A DNA stretch of 64,000 bases from Sphingobacterium oryzagri. Lineage in GTDB: Bacteria; Bacteroidota; Bacteroidia; Sphingobacteriales; Sphingobacteriaceae. The stretch's first letter is position 1. Each line of letters opens with the position of its first letter. Where the stretch lies: contig NZ_CP117880.1 of the NCBI RefSeq assembly GCF_028736175.1, positions 3,100,001 to 3,164,000 on the forward strand. Direction: 5' to 3'. A model generated the notes under the pieces. The model had not been told where the DNA came from. It saw nothing but the letters and a program-made list of their open reading frames with translations, and ran no database searches. Below are positions 1 to 8,852 of this stretch, piece by piece. A program made the position numbers and the translations under genes.

Positions 1-1
1 A

Positions 2-169
2 CGACGTGCCGTCGATGAGCTATCGAGCGTGCGCGAAGAAACCTTGACGGAAAAACGCTATTTGGGTCGTCAACAATTGCCGACAACGCTGATCGGTCTG
101 CTTTTTCATGCAGCCGAACATAGCCAACGGCATGTTGGCCAACTTTTGGTTACCATTCGATGCTTATAA
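2..169 (+). CDS. DinB-like family protein, C-terminal fragment
   Basis: The first 55 codons in frame 2 read to a TAA at 167-169; the start lies outside the window. The fragment ends with LLFHAAEHSQRHVGQLLVT. An HAAEHSQRHVGQ helix is typical of the last helix of DinB/DfsB-type four-helix-bundle proteins, where the histidines help bind a metal. That family match comes from memory of the motif. Members include thiol-dependent transferases and many uncharacterised stress proteins, so no reaction can be assigned from this piece. It is followed by a terminator-bearing element at about 295-328. Confidence 0.65.
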   Translation, partial: RRAVDELSSVREETLTEKRYLGRQQLPTTLIGLLFHAAEHSQRHVGQLLVTIRCL

Positions 170-214
170 AAAGTGGAGCCGTTAAAATTTGTTAAACACG
201 CTATGTTATAATAC

Positions 215-328
215 CAATGAAGCGGCCTTTACGTTTTTAGTAAAGATAACAAAGGAAAATACTTCATAGGTTAGTTTATAATTGGTTAGTTTGTAAAATC
301 CTGAAACGCCCCGTTTCAGGATTTTTTT
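215..328 (+). ncRNA. Candidate small RNA with terminal hairpin, copy 1
   Basis: The stretch after the DinB-like gene ends in a strong Rho-independent terminator: AAATCCTGAAACG at 296-308 pairs with CGTTTCAGGATTT at 312-324 across a CCC loop, followed by a T run. The bases just before it (TAATTGGTTAGTTTGTAAAA) closely match those before two other hairpins at 36505-36542 and 36807-36842. A conserved leader plus terminator at separate loci suggests either a small RNA family or a mobile terminator element. The 5' limit is a guess. Confidence 0.35.
295..328 (+). terminator. Rho-independent terminator
   Basis: A 13-bp perfect stem (296-308 with 312-324), a CCC loop and a following run of seven Ts. 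It would end transcripts from the DinB-like gene or from the candidate small RNA. Confidence 0.8.
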
Positions 329-359
329 GTGTGAGATAGTTTGTGCAATAGATTGGCTA

Positions 360-1905
360 GCTGAATCAAAGGGCTTTTGCTTTCTTTTGGCCCGCAAAAG
401 GAAGGTGCCCGTTCCGGAAAGAGACAAAAAGGTATGTAGAAAGGATCATTTTCCCTCCCACAAACCTTTCCGCCGCTCGCCACGGCAAGGCCTTCCTTGG
501 AAGAACCCAAGGAAGCAAGGTTCTTTTGTCTCCTGAAGGTGGTTTGTCCCACAAGCCATCACGCAAAAAGCAATATGCTCACAAAGCTGGAATAACATCG
601 AAATCCTTACAGGGGATTTCGATATGATTCCTAGGCTTTACCCTTAACACAAAAAGCCATCGCCAATCGCTTTTTTTCCCACCACTACAGGAGACATTTT
701 AATTTATCGCCTTGCGAAATCGTGAACAACTGGCGTTAGTAAACGCTATGCGAAAAACATCATCAACGTTTCATCAAGCGACATACGACTCCGCTGGAGT
801 CGAAAAAAGAAAATCAACATATTCTATAAATATATGACCTCGCTGAGGTCAATTTTTCAATATCGCTTTGCGAGATCGTGAACGCTCGCGTTATCCAACG
901 CTCTGCAGACAACGTCCTCAACGTTTCATCAAGCGATGGAAAATAAGCAATTGACGCAGGATGTGCGATGGGAAGGCATGAGAAATTGTTATAAAAAAAT
1001 ACAAAAGGATTTTTTTATAACAATTTCTAGCCTGCGCGGCAATTGGCTTGTGCGCGCAGGATTGGTGCGACAGATCGCCTCGATGAAACAAAAGGCTTTT
1101 GCTTCCTTTTGGCCTTCAAAAGGAAGTCCCTGTCCCGGAAAGGGACAATAGCTACATACGACTCCGCTGGAGTCGAAAAAAGAAAATCAACATATTCTAT
1201 AAATATATGACCTCGCTGAGGTCAATTTTTCAATATCGCTTTGCGAGATCGTGAACGCTCGCGTTATCCAACGCTCTGCAGACAACATCATGAACGTTTC
1301 ATCAAGCGATGGAAAATAAGTAATTGACGCAGGATGTGCGATGGGAAGGCATGAGAAATTGTTATAAAAAAATACAAAAGGATTTTTTATAACAATTTCT
1401 AGCCTGCGCGGCAATTGGCTTGTGCGAGAAGGATTCGTGCGACAGATCGCCTCGATGAAACAAAAGGCTTTTGCTTCCTTTTGGCCTTCAAAAGGAAGTC
1501 CCTGTCCCGGAAAGGGACAATAGCGACGTACGACTCCGCTGGAGTCGAAAAAAGAAAATCAACATATTCTATAAATATATGACCTCGCTGAGGTCAATTT
1601 TTCAATATCGCTTTGCGAAATCGTGAACGCTCGCGTGATTCAACGCTATGCAGACAACATCATTAACGTTTCATCAAGCGATGGAAAACAAGCAATTGAC
1701 GCAGGATGTGCGATGGGAAGGCATGAGAAATTGTTATAAAAAATTTTACAAGATTTTTTTATAACAATTTCTAGCCTGCGCGGCAATTGGCTTGTGCGGG
1801 AAGAATTCGTGTGCCAAATCGCCTCGATGAAACAAGGACTTTTTTGATTACTTTTTGTGTCCAGACAAAAAGTTATTGCCCTGTCCCAGAAAGGGACAAA
1901 AACTT
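360..1905 (+). repeat. Repeat array A (modular palindromic repeats)
   Basis: No gene is supported in this 1.5 kb. It starts with a partial type-1 unit (about 360-720) holding the AAGGCCTTCCTTGGAAGAAC segment and an ATCGAAATCC/GGGGATTTCGAT hairpin. Three tandem units of about 372 bp follow: the motif TACGACTCCGCTGGAGTCG begins at 784, 1157 and 1529. Each unit carries two short hairpins (CGACTCCGCTGGAGTCG and GACCTCGCTGAGGTC) and a long A/T-rich stem-loop (982-1027, 1354-1399, 1727-1771). Each then has the segment GCGACAGATCGCCTCGATGAAAC and a GTCCC...GGGAC hairpin. Short ORFs here recur only because the repeat recurs. Confidence 0.85.
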
Positions 1906-1951
1906 AACACAAAACTAACCTATTTATTCACTTTTATTTGTATTGAGTATT

Positions 1952-1959
1952 TACATTTG
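1952..1959 (+). promoter_or_regulatory. Bacteroidota -7 element for the PI-PLC gene
   Basis: TACATTTG matches the TAnnTTTG consensus of the Bacteroidota primary sigma factor. It lies 57 bp before the PI-PLC start, just after array A ends. No convincing -33 element is visible. Confidence 0.45.
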
Positions 1960-2015
1960 AATACTGACTTGTAACACTTTATGAAAAAAATTTTATCCCA
2001 CTAATATAATTAACT

Positions 2016-3005
2016 ATGAAAAACCCTTATGTAAAACGCGGCCTTTTCGCAGGCATCGCTCTTTTGCTACTGTCCTGCCAAAAGCAGGAGATGCTTATGT
2101 CAACCGATTCAACGACGATGCTTACCGAAAACCAACAAGCTGCGATCCCGATGCAAGGAACGTATACCGCAGCTAACGTAGCTGACTGGATGGGCTTTTT
2201 GCCAAACAATACCTTGCTCAGCACATTGACCATTCCGGGAACCCACGATAGTGGAGCACGAATTGAACCGGTATCAGGCACAGCAAAAACGCAGAATTTG
2301 ACTATCGCTCAACAGTTGGACGCAGGCGTGCGCTTCCTTGACATCCGCTGCAGACATTATCAAGATGCTTTCACCATCCATCACGGAGCTATTTACCAGA
2401 ATCTAAACTTCGATGATGTAATCAACGCTTGTAAAAATTTTTTACAAGCACACCCTAACGAAACGATTATCATGAGTGTGAAGCCAGAGCATACCGCAGA
2501 AGGTAACACCCGTACTTTTCAGGAACAATTTAATCTTTACGTTCAGCAAGATGCTGCGCTTTGGCACCTCAATTCCGGTATTCCGACGCTAGGCGACACA
2601 CGTGGTAAAATTGTGCTTTTACGTCGTTTTGGTGCCAATGCCGATTGGGGACTCAATGCCAGTCATAGCTGGGGAGACAAAGCTACCTTCACCATTAATA
2701 ATGGCAGCTATTCGCTCCGCGTACAAGATGAATATCAAGTGAGTAACAACAGCAATAAATGGAATGCCATTACTAACTTATGGAATGAAGCTATTTCGGG
2801 TAATAATCAAACGATGTATGTCAATTTTACCAGCGGTTATCAACAGATCCTTTGGGTAATTCCGGATATACCAGCCGTGTCTAATGGCATCAATCCGCAA
2901 GTAAATACGTTTTTCAGCAACAGCACTGGCGGACGATACGGCTCTGTGGTGATGGATTTTATCACAACAGGAATTGCTTCAAATATTGTTCAAGCAAATT
3001 TTTAA
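2016..3005 (+). CDS. Phosphatidylinositol-specific phospholipase C, lipoprotein
   Basis: This 329-residue protein matches bacterial PI-PLC, which cleaves phosphatidylinositol to diacylglycerol and a cyclic inositol phosphate. It begins with a lipoprotein signal ending LLLSC, with Cys21 as the likely lipidated residue, so it should be anchored in the envelope. The X-domain motifs are visible: TIPGTHDSG (His77) and FTIHHGAIYQ (His122/123) supply the paired catalytic histidines, with LDIRCR near 108-113 and ETIIMSVK downstream. The length suits the single-domain bacterial type. It stands alone between array A and a convergent membrane-protein gene, with its own promoter and a strong terminator. 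The substrate could also be a GPI anchor or another phospholipid. Confidence 0.9.
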   Translation: MKNPYVKRGLFAGIALLLLSCQKQEMLMSTDSTTMLTENQQAAIPMQGTYTAANVADWMGFLPNNTLLSTLTIPGTHDSGARIEPVSGTAKTQNLTIAQQLDAGVRFLDIRCRHYQDAFTIHHGAIYQNLNFDDVINACKNFLQAHPNETIIMSVKPEHTAEGNTRTFQEQFNLYVQQDAALWHLNSGIPTLGDTRGKIVLLRRFGANADWGLNASHSWGDKATFTINNGSYSLRVQDEYQVSNNSNKWNAITNLWNEAISGNNQTMYVNFTSGYQQILWVIPDIPAVSNGINPQVNTFFSNSTGGRYGSVVMDFITTGIASNIVQANF

Positions 3006-3018
3006 TAAATGTTTAAGC

Positions 3019-3057
3019 GTCTTAGCGCAACGGGTGTGTTTGCGCTAAGACTTTTTT
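3019..3057 (+). terminator. Terminator after PI-PLC
   Basis: GTCTTAGCGCA (3019-3029) pairs perfectly with TGCGCTAAGAC (3041-3051), followed by TTTTTT. Confidence 0.85.
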
Positions 3058-3142
3058 ATCAGCTGGGCAGAGCTAAGCGAACAAGGCTTTGAGTTTACCA
3101 AAAGATGGTATAATCGCCTCTTCTACTTAGCTGATCTGAAAG

Positions 3143-4108
3143 TTATTCCGGATTATTCGTCGACCTTTCTTTCAGCCGATCACGTAACGCTGCGGCAAAC
3201 GCTGTACTGAGCGTCAACAGATCTTGCGCCGATTGCATACCTTTACACAAATGCTGCAGTCGCTCGTCCTTCCTAAATATTGTCTCCAGTTTCACTTGAA
3301 CTTCCGGCGCTAATCTAACCCTTTTAGCTGCTTCGTCAATACCATCAACATCATTCACGCAGACATATACGCCTCTATTGATCTCTAAAAAATAGATATC
3401 AATCCAATCTCCGACGTCGGATTTACGGTTGTGAAAAATTACTTTTAGCGATCGGCTCAATCCGTAACTTCCGTCCTTTTTCCGGATGATCAGGAAGTAG
3501 CGATCTTTTTCGCCTTTATAAACCAAGGCCGACAATCGATCCTTGAGATTCTTTATCGTATGCTGCGCTACGCGCGATTCCTCTGCGAGCTGCATGAACT
3601 GTTTTTGCCGAACAGAACTCCATAAAATAAATGCATAAAAAAAAGCAGCTGTGCACAACACATGAAATGCAAATGGCATAAAACCCGCCAACGCTTCTTC
3701 CCCGCCCGGCCGATCAGCAAAAACACAAGCAAGCTCTTTAATAAACCTTGGAACCGCAACGCCCATAACGGAAATAAAAAAGAACATTTGCAGCGCGAAA
3801 GCTAATTTCATATGCCGCACTTCCTGCGCCAGGTATAGCATAAATGATATGAGAATAAAACACAAACACTGTAAAAGTAGCGCGCTAACATAAATGATGC
3901 CGAGGCAACGCAGATACCGTCCTGGTTGCTGTATCCAGCCATCTTCAAAAATCACTTCTTCCTGAAAAATAATAAGATAATGCCCGGCGATTAGCGGTAA
4001 AACAGCCTGTATGACGAGTGACATCTTATATTCTTGTGCGGTGTAAACATATTTCAAATAATTCGAAAGCTTAATAAGTATATATGGTTTTTTCATTTTC
4101 GATTGCAT
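3143..4108 (-). CDS. Membrane protein of unknown function with soluble C-terminal domain
   Basis: I do not recognise this 321-residue protein. The N-terminal half has about four hydrophobic segments (roughly residues 30-48, 68-95, 105-122 and 142-165). The C-terminal 150 residues are soluble and charged, with an alpha/beta-looking stretch (DRYFLIIRKKDGSYGLSRSL, then DIYFLEINRGVYVCVND) that loosely recalls a LytTR-type output domain. The DNA-contacting pattern is not evident. A histidine-kinase H box and ATP-binding motifs are absent. It may be a sensor or regulator in the inner membrane, but this is only a shape argument. Translation could start at Met1 or at Met5 (MKKPY). It is convergent with the PI-PLC gene and divergent from the Crp-type regulator. 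Confidence 0.6.
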   Translation of the reverse strand: MQSKMKKPYILIKLSNYLKYVYTAQEYKMSLVIQAVLPLIAGHYLIIFQEEVIFEDGWIQQPGRYLRCLGIIYVSALLLQCLCFILISFMLYLAQEVRHMKLAFALQMFFFISVMGVAVPRFIKELACVFADRPGGEEALAGFMPFAFHVLCTAAFFYAFILWSSVRQKQFMQLAEESRVAQHTIKNLKDRLSALVYKGEKDRYFLIIRKKDGSYGLSRSLKVIFHNRKSDVGDWIDIYFLEINRGVYVCVNDVDGIDEAAKRVRLAPEVQVKLETIFRKDERLQHLCKGMQSAQDLLTLSTAFAAALRDRLKERSTNNPE

Positions 4109-4467
4109 GGGGTCAGCAATTAAGTTTACAACCGTTAAATTAATAATTTTTTTAAAATAAATTCAAAAATATCAACACAAAAGAAAATAAAATAGATGAT
4201 TTAGATGTTTTGTTTTGCCAAAACTAGGCTGATTTCGTGATCAATTTATTTTATCTCCATAAACCAAATTGAAAAACGAAATCAAACCAAAATCGACACG
4301 GAGGCGTGTCAAAAAGCAATTTATTGCACTGCGGACAAAAACGTAAACGCTTATTTTCGTTCTCTAGCAGTCCAATTTCGTTGTACATTTTGCATTACTC
4401 GTGCTACTAGTTTCTTGTATTTCGATTTAATTTTGAAAAATAGCACGAGACAATTAGACCACAGGTT
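4109..4467. other. Divergent intergenic region
   Basis: This 359-bp A/T-rich gap separates the divergent membrane-protein and Crp/Fnr genes. It holds a TAnnTTTG promoter for the Crp/Fnr gene. Around it the inverted pair TCGTGCTA/TAGCACGA (about 4399-4447) brackets the promoter and could be an operator or a leader hairpin. Nothing else was recognised. Confidence 0.4.
4428..4435 (+). promoter_or_regulatory. -7 element for the Crp/Fnr regulator gene
   Basis: TAATTTTG fits TAnnTTTG and lies 33 bp before the ATG at 4468. It sits between the two arms of the TCGTGCTA/TAGCACGA inverted pair. Confidence 0.45.
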
Positions 4468-5061
4468 ATGCCTATGATACCAAATTTTTTATTGTCGTTT
4501 TTAGATCAAGTACTTCCACTGCACAGCTTACAGTCGGGTTTTACGTCGCAGTTGCTGGCGATCGCACGCGTAGTCAAATATCGGAAAGCTGAATTTTGGC
4601 TCGCACATGCACCGCCGAGCGAAGAGCTTGGGATTGTTTTACGCGGCACCCTGATGCAATTTCGCTATGATAATAACCAGCAGCGGGTGATGCAACTGTG
4701 GAATAAGAGCGATTATCTGATTGATGGCAGCATATTAATGCCAAAACCACATGCGGAAGAGCGCATCATTTTTTTGGAAAACAGTGAGCTCATTTTGCTT
4801 CCTATAGCGAAAATACGCCAGCTTGAAGCAAGCTATCCGGCAGCCAGTCAACTCGTCGCTACGTTGGTGAATCAGCGTATCGCGCAGTTACAAGAACAAC
4901 TTTTTTCGCAGCGATTCCAAAGCCCAAAAATGCGTCTCGCCTTTGTATTGCAGCACCATAAACGGGCGTTCTATTTGTTGACAAGTCAACAAAAAGCATC
5001 CTACATCGGGATTTCCAAACAGTCGCTATATACCATCTTACAAGACTGCGCAAATCATTAG
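4468..5061 (+). CDS. Crp/Fnr-family transcriptional regulator
   Basis: A 197-residue protein with the layout of Bacteroidota Crp/Fnr regulators. The cyclic-nucleotide-binding-like beta roll covers about residues 15-120, including ELGIVLRGTLMQFRYDNNQQ. A long dimer helix follows (about 120-150), then a short C-terminal helix-turn-helix ending SYIGISKQSLYTILQD. No Cys cluster for an iron-sulfur centre is present, so it is not a classical Fnr. The effector is unknown. It lies 117 bp upstream of the kinase gene on the same strand, so it may control that gene or share its transcript. Family call is firm; target genes are inferred from position only. Confidence 0.8.
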   Translation: MPMIPNFLLSFLDQVLPLHSLQSGFTSQLLAIARVVKYRKAEFWLAHAPPSEELGIVLRGTLMQFRYDNNQQRVMQLWNKSDYLIDGSILMPKPHAEERIIFLENSELILLPIAKIRQLEASYPAASQLVATLVNQRIAQLQEQLFSQRFQSPKMRLAFVLQHHKRAFYLLTSQQKASYIGISKQSLYTILQDCANH

Positions 5062-5178
5062 TCTAATTTTAGACTATTGTTTGTCGCATTTCGGATGTTT
5101 ATCTGAAGCACTATCCGCTACATTTATGTTGTCAAACCGAGCGACACACCGCCATATTCTAAAATCATTATACAGCAT

Positions 5179-7626
5179 ATGAAATCTTCGAGCAACAATG
5201 TATATAACCGTCAAATCACGATCCAATCTTACCAGCATTTGCTCGATGAACAGGGTTTTGATTATAAGAAGCAACATGTATGGCTTGTCGTTGGCAATCC
5301 TTCTTTTGTCGATAGTTACCTCGTTTACCTATCCGTTTGCTTAGCACACGCAAACAGTATATTACAAGCGATCTTACCTCTATTAAAGCGAACAAAGTCG
5401 CCATTCATGCTTGTAAAAGATCAATTGCAGCATAATCATATAAACAACCATGCTTTTCCGCCCGTGCTCTTTGGCAAGCCACTGCTCGTCTTCTTTCAAG
5501 ATATGCAACAGCTACAGCATGTTTCTCGCATGCTGGCTTTCGCCACACGCCAGTTTAGTGGTATGTTGCTACCCAATGGTTTGCGCATCGGCAGCATTTG
5601 CTATGTGGCGCACAGTAATCGTTCCAGTGTGGCTGCTGAAAATACCTTTCCCTACACATTTACAGTTGATGCCGACTTGCGGTTAGCTTTTCCTAATGCA
5701 AAAGATTGGGAGCAAAAACCGGTATCGCGTTTTATAGCTCATCGCTATTTGCCGATCCGACTATTAACCAGCAGCCACAAAGGCAATATCTTATTGGGCA
5801 TCGATCTTCTCCGGCTGCGTTACTGCTTTATAAAGCAAGCACGTCCCTGGACTGGTGAAGACCTGCACGGACGACAAATGCGGGATCGACTTCAATGGCA
5901 AAAGATTGCCACCAAAAAGCTGCAAGATCGTGTTGCTGTTCCAACCATTTTTACGTTTCATACCCAACATGGATACGATTACCTGATTACGCGTTTTATT
6001 CAAGCCGATTCGCTCGACAGTATGATCAAAGCTGGCGTTTGTTCGCTAACACAACGGTTGGTATACCTGCAGCGCGCGCTGAAAGAACTTTTGGAGATGC
6101 ATCAGGCAGGTTATATTCATCGCGATTTAAGCGCCAAAAATATTCTTGTACAACAAAACGGTAACGTGCTATTGAGCGATCTTGAGCTCGCATATCCAAT
6201 ACAAGGGTGTAGTGAGCCCGCATTTGAAAGCGGCACGATAGGTTATATGTCGCCACAACAGACCGCTGGAAGCCGACCCCACCCGGCCGATGATAGTTAT
6301 GCCATTGCGGCACTTGTATACTACATTTATACCGACCAGCACCCCAAAATATTGCATAAGCTTTCGCAAGATCTTCGACGGGAAGCCATTTCTTCCTTGC
6401 CGCTCGATCCCGAATTACAGACATTACTTCAAGCAGCTATTTCCGATGATGAAAGCGCCCGCCCGGAAATTTCTCGTCTATGGCGTGTACTTTCCAGCTA
6501 TGAGAAACAGGCATCTTCTGATCAGTCGCCACGACAAGTAAACAGTTTACGTGGAAAAATGGTCACCTGTGTACTATTACTCGCATTGGCAATAGCAAGC
6601 GTATACCTCCTTTGGCTAAGCAGCGACGACAGCAATCTGCGCAATAATGGGTTTACTCGGCAATTGATCGGTGCTGAGTTGCATCCCGTAAAAACATTCC
6701 CCATTCCTGAAGACAGCAAATATCTCGTCGGCATTGTGGCAGATACACTTTACTTATCCGACCGAAAGGTCGGTAAAGTGACTGCATTGTGCAAACATAC
6801 GGGTACGTATCGGCAGTGGATAATTCCACTTGACAGTGCTTACCGCAGCGAATTCGCTAAATCCAGCGGCTTGCAACTGGACGGACACTACATTTACCTC
6901 TACGATGGTGCGAAGCGGCGTATCGTTCGGCAGCGTCTGCTGGATGGCAGCGTACACCAATATGCGGTAAGCGATGTGTTTACGCGTTTGCAGCCGATAA
7001 GTGCGCAGACAGCCATCATCCGTAAGTTTATAGCCGGCGAACGCGATCAGGCGTTGTATCGATACGATTTTGCTACTGGTAAAAGTAGTAAGCAGACTCG
7101 TCTCACTGCTGTACAAACAGATGGCGGCTTTTCAAGTTCGGGTTTGCTCGCCTACGATCCGCAGCGACAACGTTTAGCTTATGTGGCTCGCTATGCTAAT
7201 CATATCCGTGTTTTAGACAGTAACCTGCGCGTTATCTCTAACGGCAACAGTATCGATACGTTTCATTATTACCGCACACGTGCTGTAGCGGTTCAGCGAC
7301 GGGCAACCGACATCCTGACTAACGACGGTCCGCAGAAAAGCGTAAACCAACATGCTGTTATGACCAATAACAGACTGTACATCCACAGCATGATCAAAGC
7401 GGATAATGAAAAGCTTTCAGACTTCGAAAGCAGTACAGCAATTGATGTGTACAACCAAGATAATCTCCAATACCTCGGCTCTTATCGCTTACGCCATCGC
7501 AGCAAAGCATCATTACGTAACTTTTATGTAAAACAGGATACATTGTATGCGATGTTTCCATCGTTTATTTACCGCTATGAAATTGGCTTGTGTGCGAGGG
7601 ATACGTGCGACAGATCGCCTCGATGA
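5179..7626 (+). CDS. LanKC-like protein kinase fused to membrane helix and propeller-like domain
   Basis: The 815-residue protein has four parts. Residues ~30-190 resemble the N-terminal region of class III lanthipeptide synthetases (RamC/LanKC). Residues ~195-440 form a protein kinase that looks catalytically complete: Lys219 (CFIKQARP), His-Arg-Asp at 314-316 with Asn321 (HRDLSAKN), Asp334 in SDLELA (the LanKC-like D-[FL]-E form of DFG) and GTIGYMSPQQ at 352-361. Residues ~461-480 are a membrane helix. The remaining ~320 residues are predicted periplasmic and read like the six-bladed-propeller proteins of Bacteroidota (RIRVLDSNL-type blades). A LanC cyclase domain is absent. The last 14 residues (from codon 802, base 7582) are encoded by the start of repeat array B, so the native C-terminus near FIYRYEI has probably been extended. 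Function could be peptide modification or transmembrane signalling; neither is shown. Confidence 0.75.
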   Translation: MKSSSNNVYNRQITIQSYQHLLDEQGFDYKKQHVWLVVGNPSFVDSYLVYLSVCLAHANSILQAILPLLKRTKSPFMLVKDQLQHNHINNHAFPPVLFGKPLLVFFQDMQQLQHVSRMLAFATRQFSGMLLPNGLRIGSICYVAHSNRSSVAAENTFPYTFTVDADLRLAFPNAKDWEQKPVSRFIAHRYLPIRLLTSSHKGNILLGIDLLRLRYCFIKQARPWTGEDLHGRQMRDRLQWQKIATKKLQDRVAVPTIFTFHTQHGYDYLITRFIQADSLDSMIKAGVCSLTQRLVYLQRALKELLEMHQAGYIHRDLSAKNILVQQNGNVLLSDLELAYPIQGCSEPAFESGTIGYMSPQQTAGSRPHPADDSYAIAALVYYIYTDQHPKILHKLSQDLRREAISSLPLDPELQTLLQAAISDDESARPEISRLWRVLSSYEKQASSDQSPRQVNSLRGKMVTCVLLLALAIASVYLLWLSSDDSNLRNNGFTRQLIGAELHPVKTFPIPEDSKYLVGIVADTLYLSDRKVGKVTALCKHTGTYRQWIIPLDSAYRSEFAKSSGLQLDGHYIYLYDGAKRRIVRQRLLDGSVHQYAVSDVFTRLQPISAQTAIIRKFIAGERDQALYRYDFATGKSSKQTRLTAVQTDGGFSSSGLLAYDPQRQRLAYVARYANHIRVLDSNLRVISNGNSIDTFHYYRTRAVAVQRRATDILTNDGPQKSVNQHAVMTNNRLYIHSMIKADNEKLSDFESSTAIDVYNQDNLQYLGSYRLRHRSKASLRNFYVKQDTLYAMFPSFIYRYEIGLCARDTCDRSPR

Positions 7627-8560
7627 AACAAGGACTTTTTTGTGTCCAGACAAAAAGTATTGCCCCGTCCCGGCGAGGGACATAAAAGTATGTCGAAACG
7701 ATCATTTTCCCTCCCACAAAACTTTCCGCCGCTCGCCGCGGCAAGGCCTTCCTTTTTTTCTTGATAAAAAAAGGAAGCAAAAAAATCAAGGCTGGGATTC
7801 TTAATGCTATCACGAACACTAATAACCTAAACCATCCGAAACTCGCTACGCTCAAACAGCGGATGCTTTTTAACGGTTATTACCATTCGCGATCACGCAG
7901 TCGAATCCAAGGCCGTTTGATTTTAAAATCGCTTTGCGAAGAAGTGAACGCTTGCGTCAATAAACGCTCCGCGATTAACGTCATCAACGTTTCATCAAGC
8001 GATGGAAAACAAGCAATTGACGCAGGATGTGCGATGGGAAGGCATGAGAAATTGTTATAAAAAATACAAAAGGATTTTTTTATAATAATTTCTAGCCTGC
8101 GCGGCAATTGGCTTGTGCGCGAGGGATGCGTGCGACAAATCGCCTCGATGAAACAAGGACTTTTTTGAATACTTTTTGTGTCCAGACAAAAAGTATTGCC
8201 ACGTCCCGGCGAGGGACAAAAAAGTATGTTGAAACGATCTTTTACCCTCCCACAATCCTTTCCGCCGCTCGCCGCGGCCAGGCCTTCCTTTTTTTCTTGA
8301 TAAAAAAAGGAAGCAAAAACCGACTGTAAGGAGCTCATGGACACAAAAAATAAACAAGAGTCCATAAAATCAAGGCTAGGATTCTTAATGCTATCACGAA
8401 CACTAATAACCTAAACCATCCGAAACTCGTTACGCTCAAACAGCGGATGCTTTTTAACGGTTATTACCATTCGCGATCACGCAGTCGAATCCAAGGCCTT
8501 TTTTTGATAAACGCTTTGCGAAGAAGTGATCGCGTGCGTCAATAATAAATGACTTGATGA
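7582..8560 (+). repeat. Repeat array B, overlapping the kinase 3' end
   Basis: The repeat begins inside the kinase gene at AATTGGCTTGTG, a mid-unit point of the consensus. It runs through one complete ~522-bp unit and parts of two others. Features include TCGCCTCGATGAAACAAGG (7614 and 8141), a GTCCCGGCGAGGGAC hairpin, and CTTTCCGCCGCTCGCCGCGG. There is also the type-2 tail, with AATAACC...GGTTATT outer arms and CATCCG...CGGATG inner arms (about 7820-7882 and 8401-8462). One copy of the A/T-rich stem-loop lies at 8048-8092. No credible gene was found in the array. Confidence 0.85.
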
Positions 8561-8852
8561 GTTCGCCCCGATTAGTCATCATAACTAGTTGGCCGCGTTA
8601 AACGCTACCATTGTTAAAAAACTTACTAAGGATTCGTGTACAGCCTGGAAACTTCCTTATGGAAAGCGACAGTAGCACTATATTCGCCCTAAAAGAGCAG
8701 ATGTATTGACATTTTCGGAGCAGACTCCAAAGCCGGATAACAAAAGGTAATGAATACGACCAAAAATAAGCTAAAATTAGACCGCCATTTGTCCAATAAT
8801 GAAATAAAAGCTACCATCAGGCTACTTAATTTTACAGGAAAAGAAACTACCC

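Noticed and set aside
936..1414. Small ORFs in array A (about 70-75 codons) as genes
   Set aside because: The same peptides recur wherever the repeat recurs, on both strands and in several frames, and end at variable points. They follow repeat conservation rather than protein conservation.
360..1905. Integron cassette array (attC-like palindromes)
   Set aside because: No integrase gene, no attC core-site pattern was seen, and the units carry no distinct cassette genes.
6026..6424. 132-codon minus-strand frame inside the kinase gene
   Set aside because: It is the complement of well-conserved kinase motifs and has no promoter or family features.
7826..7925. tRNA-like sequence in the repeat tails (CGCAGTCGAATCC)
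   Set aside because: The T-loop-like string recurs in each type-2 tail, but no cloverleaf arms or acceptor stem can be built around it.
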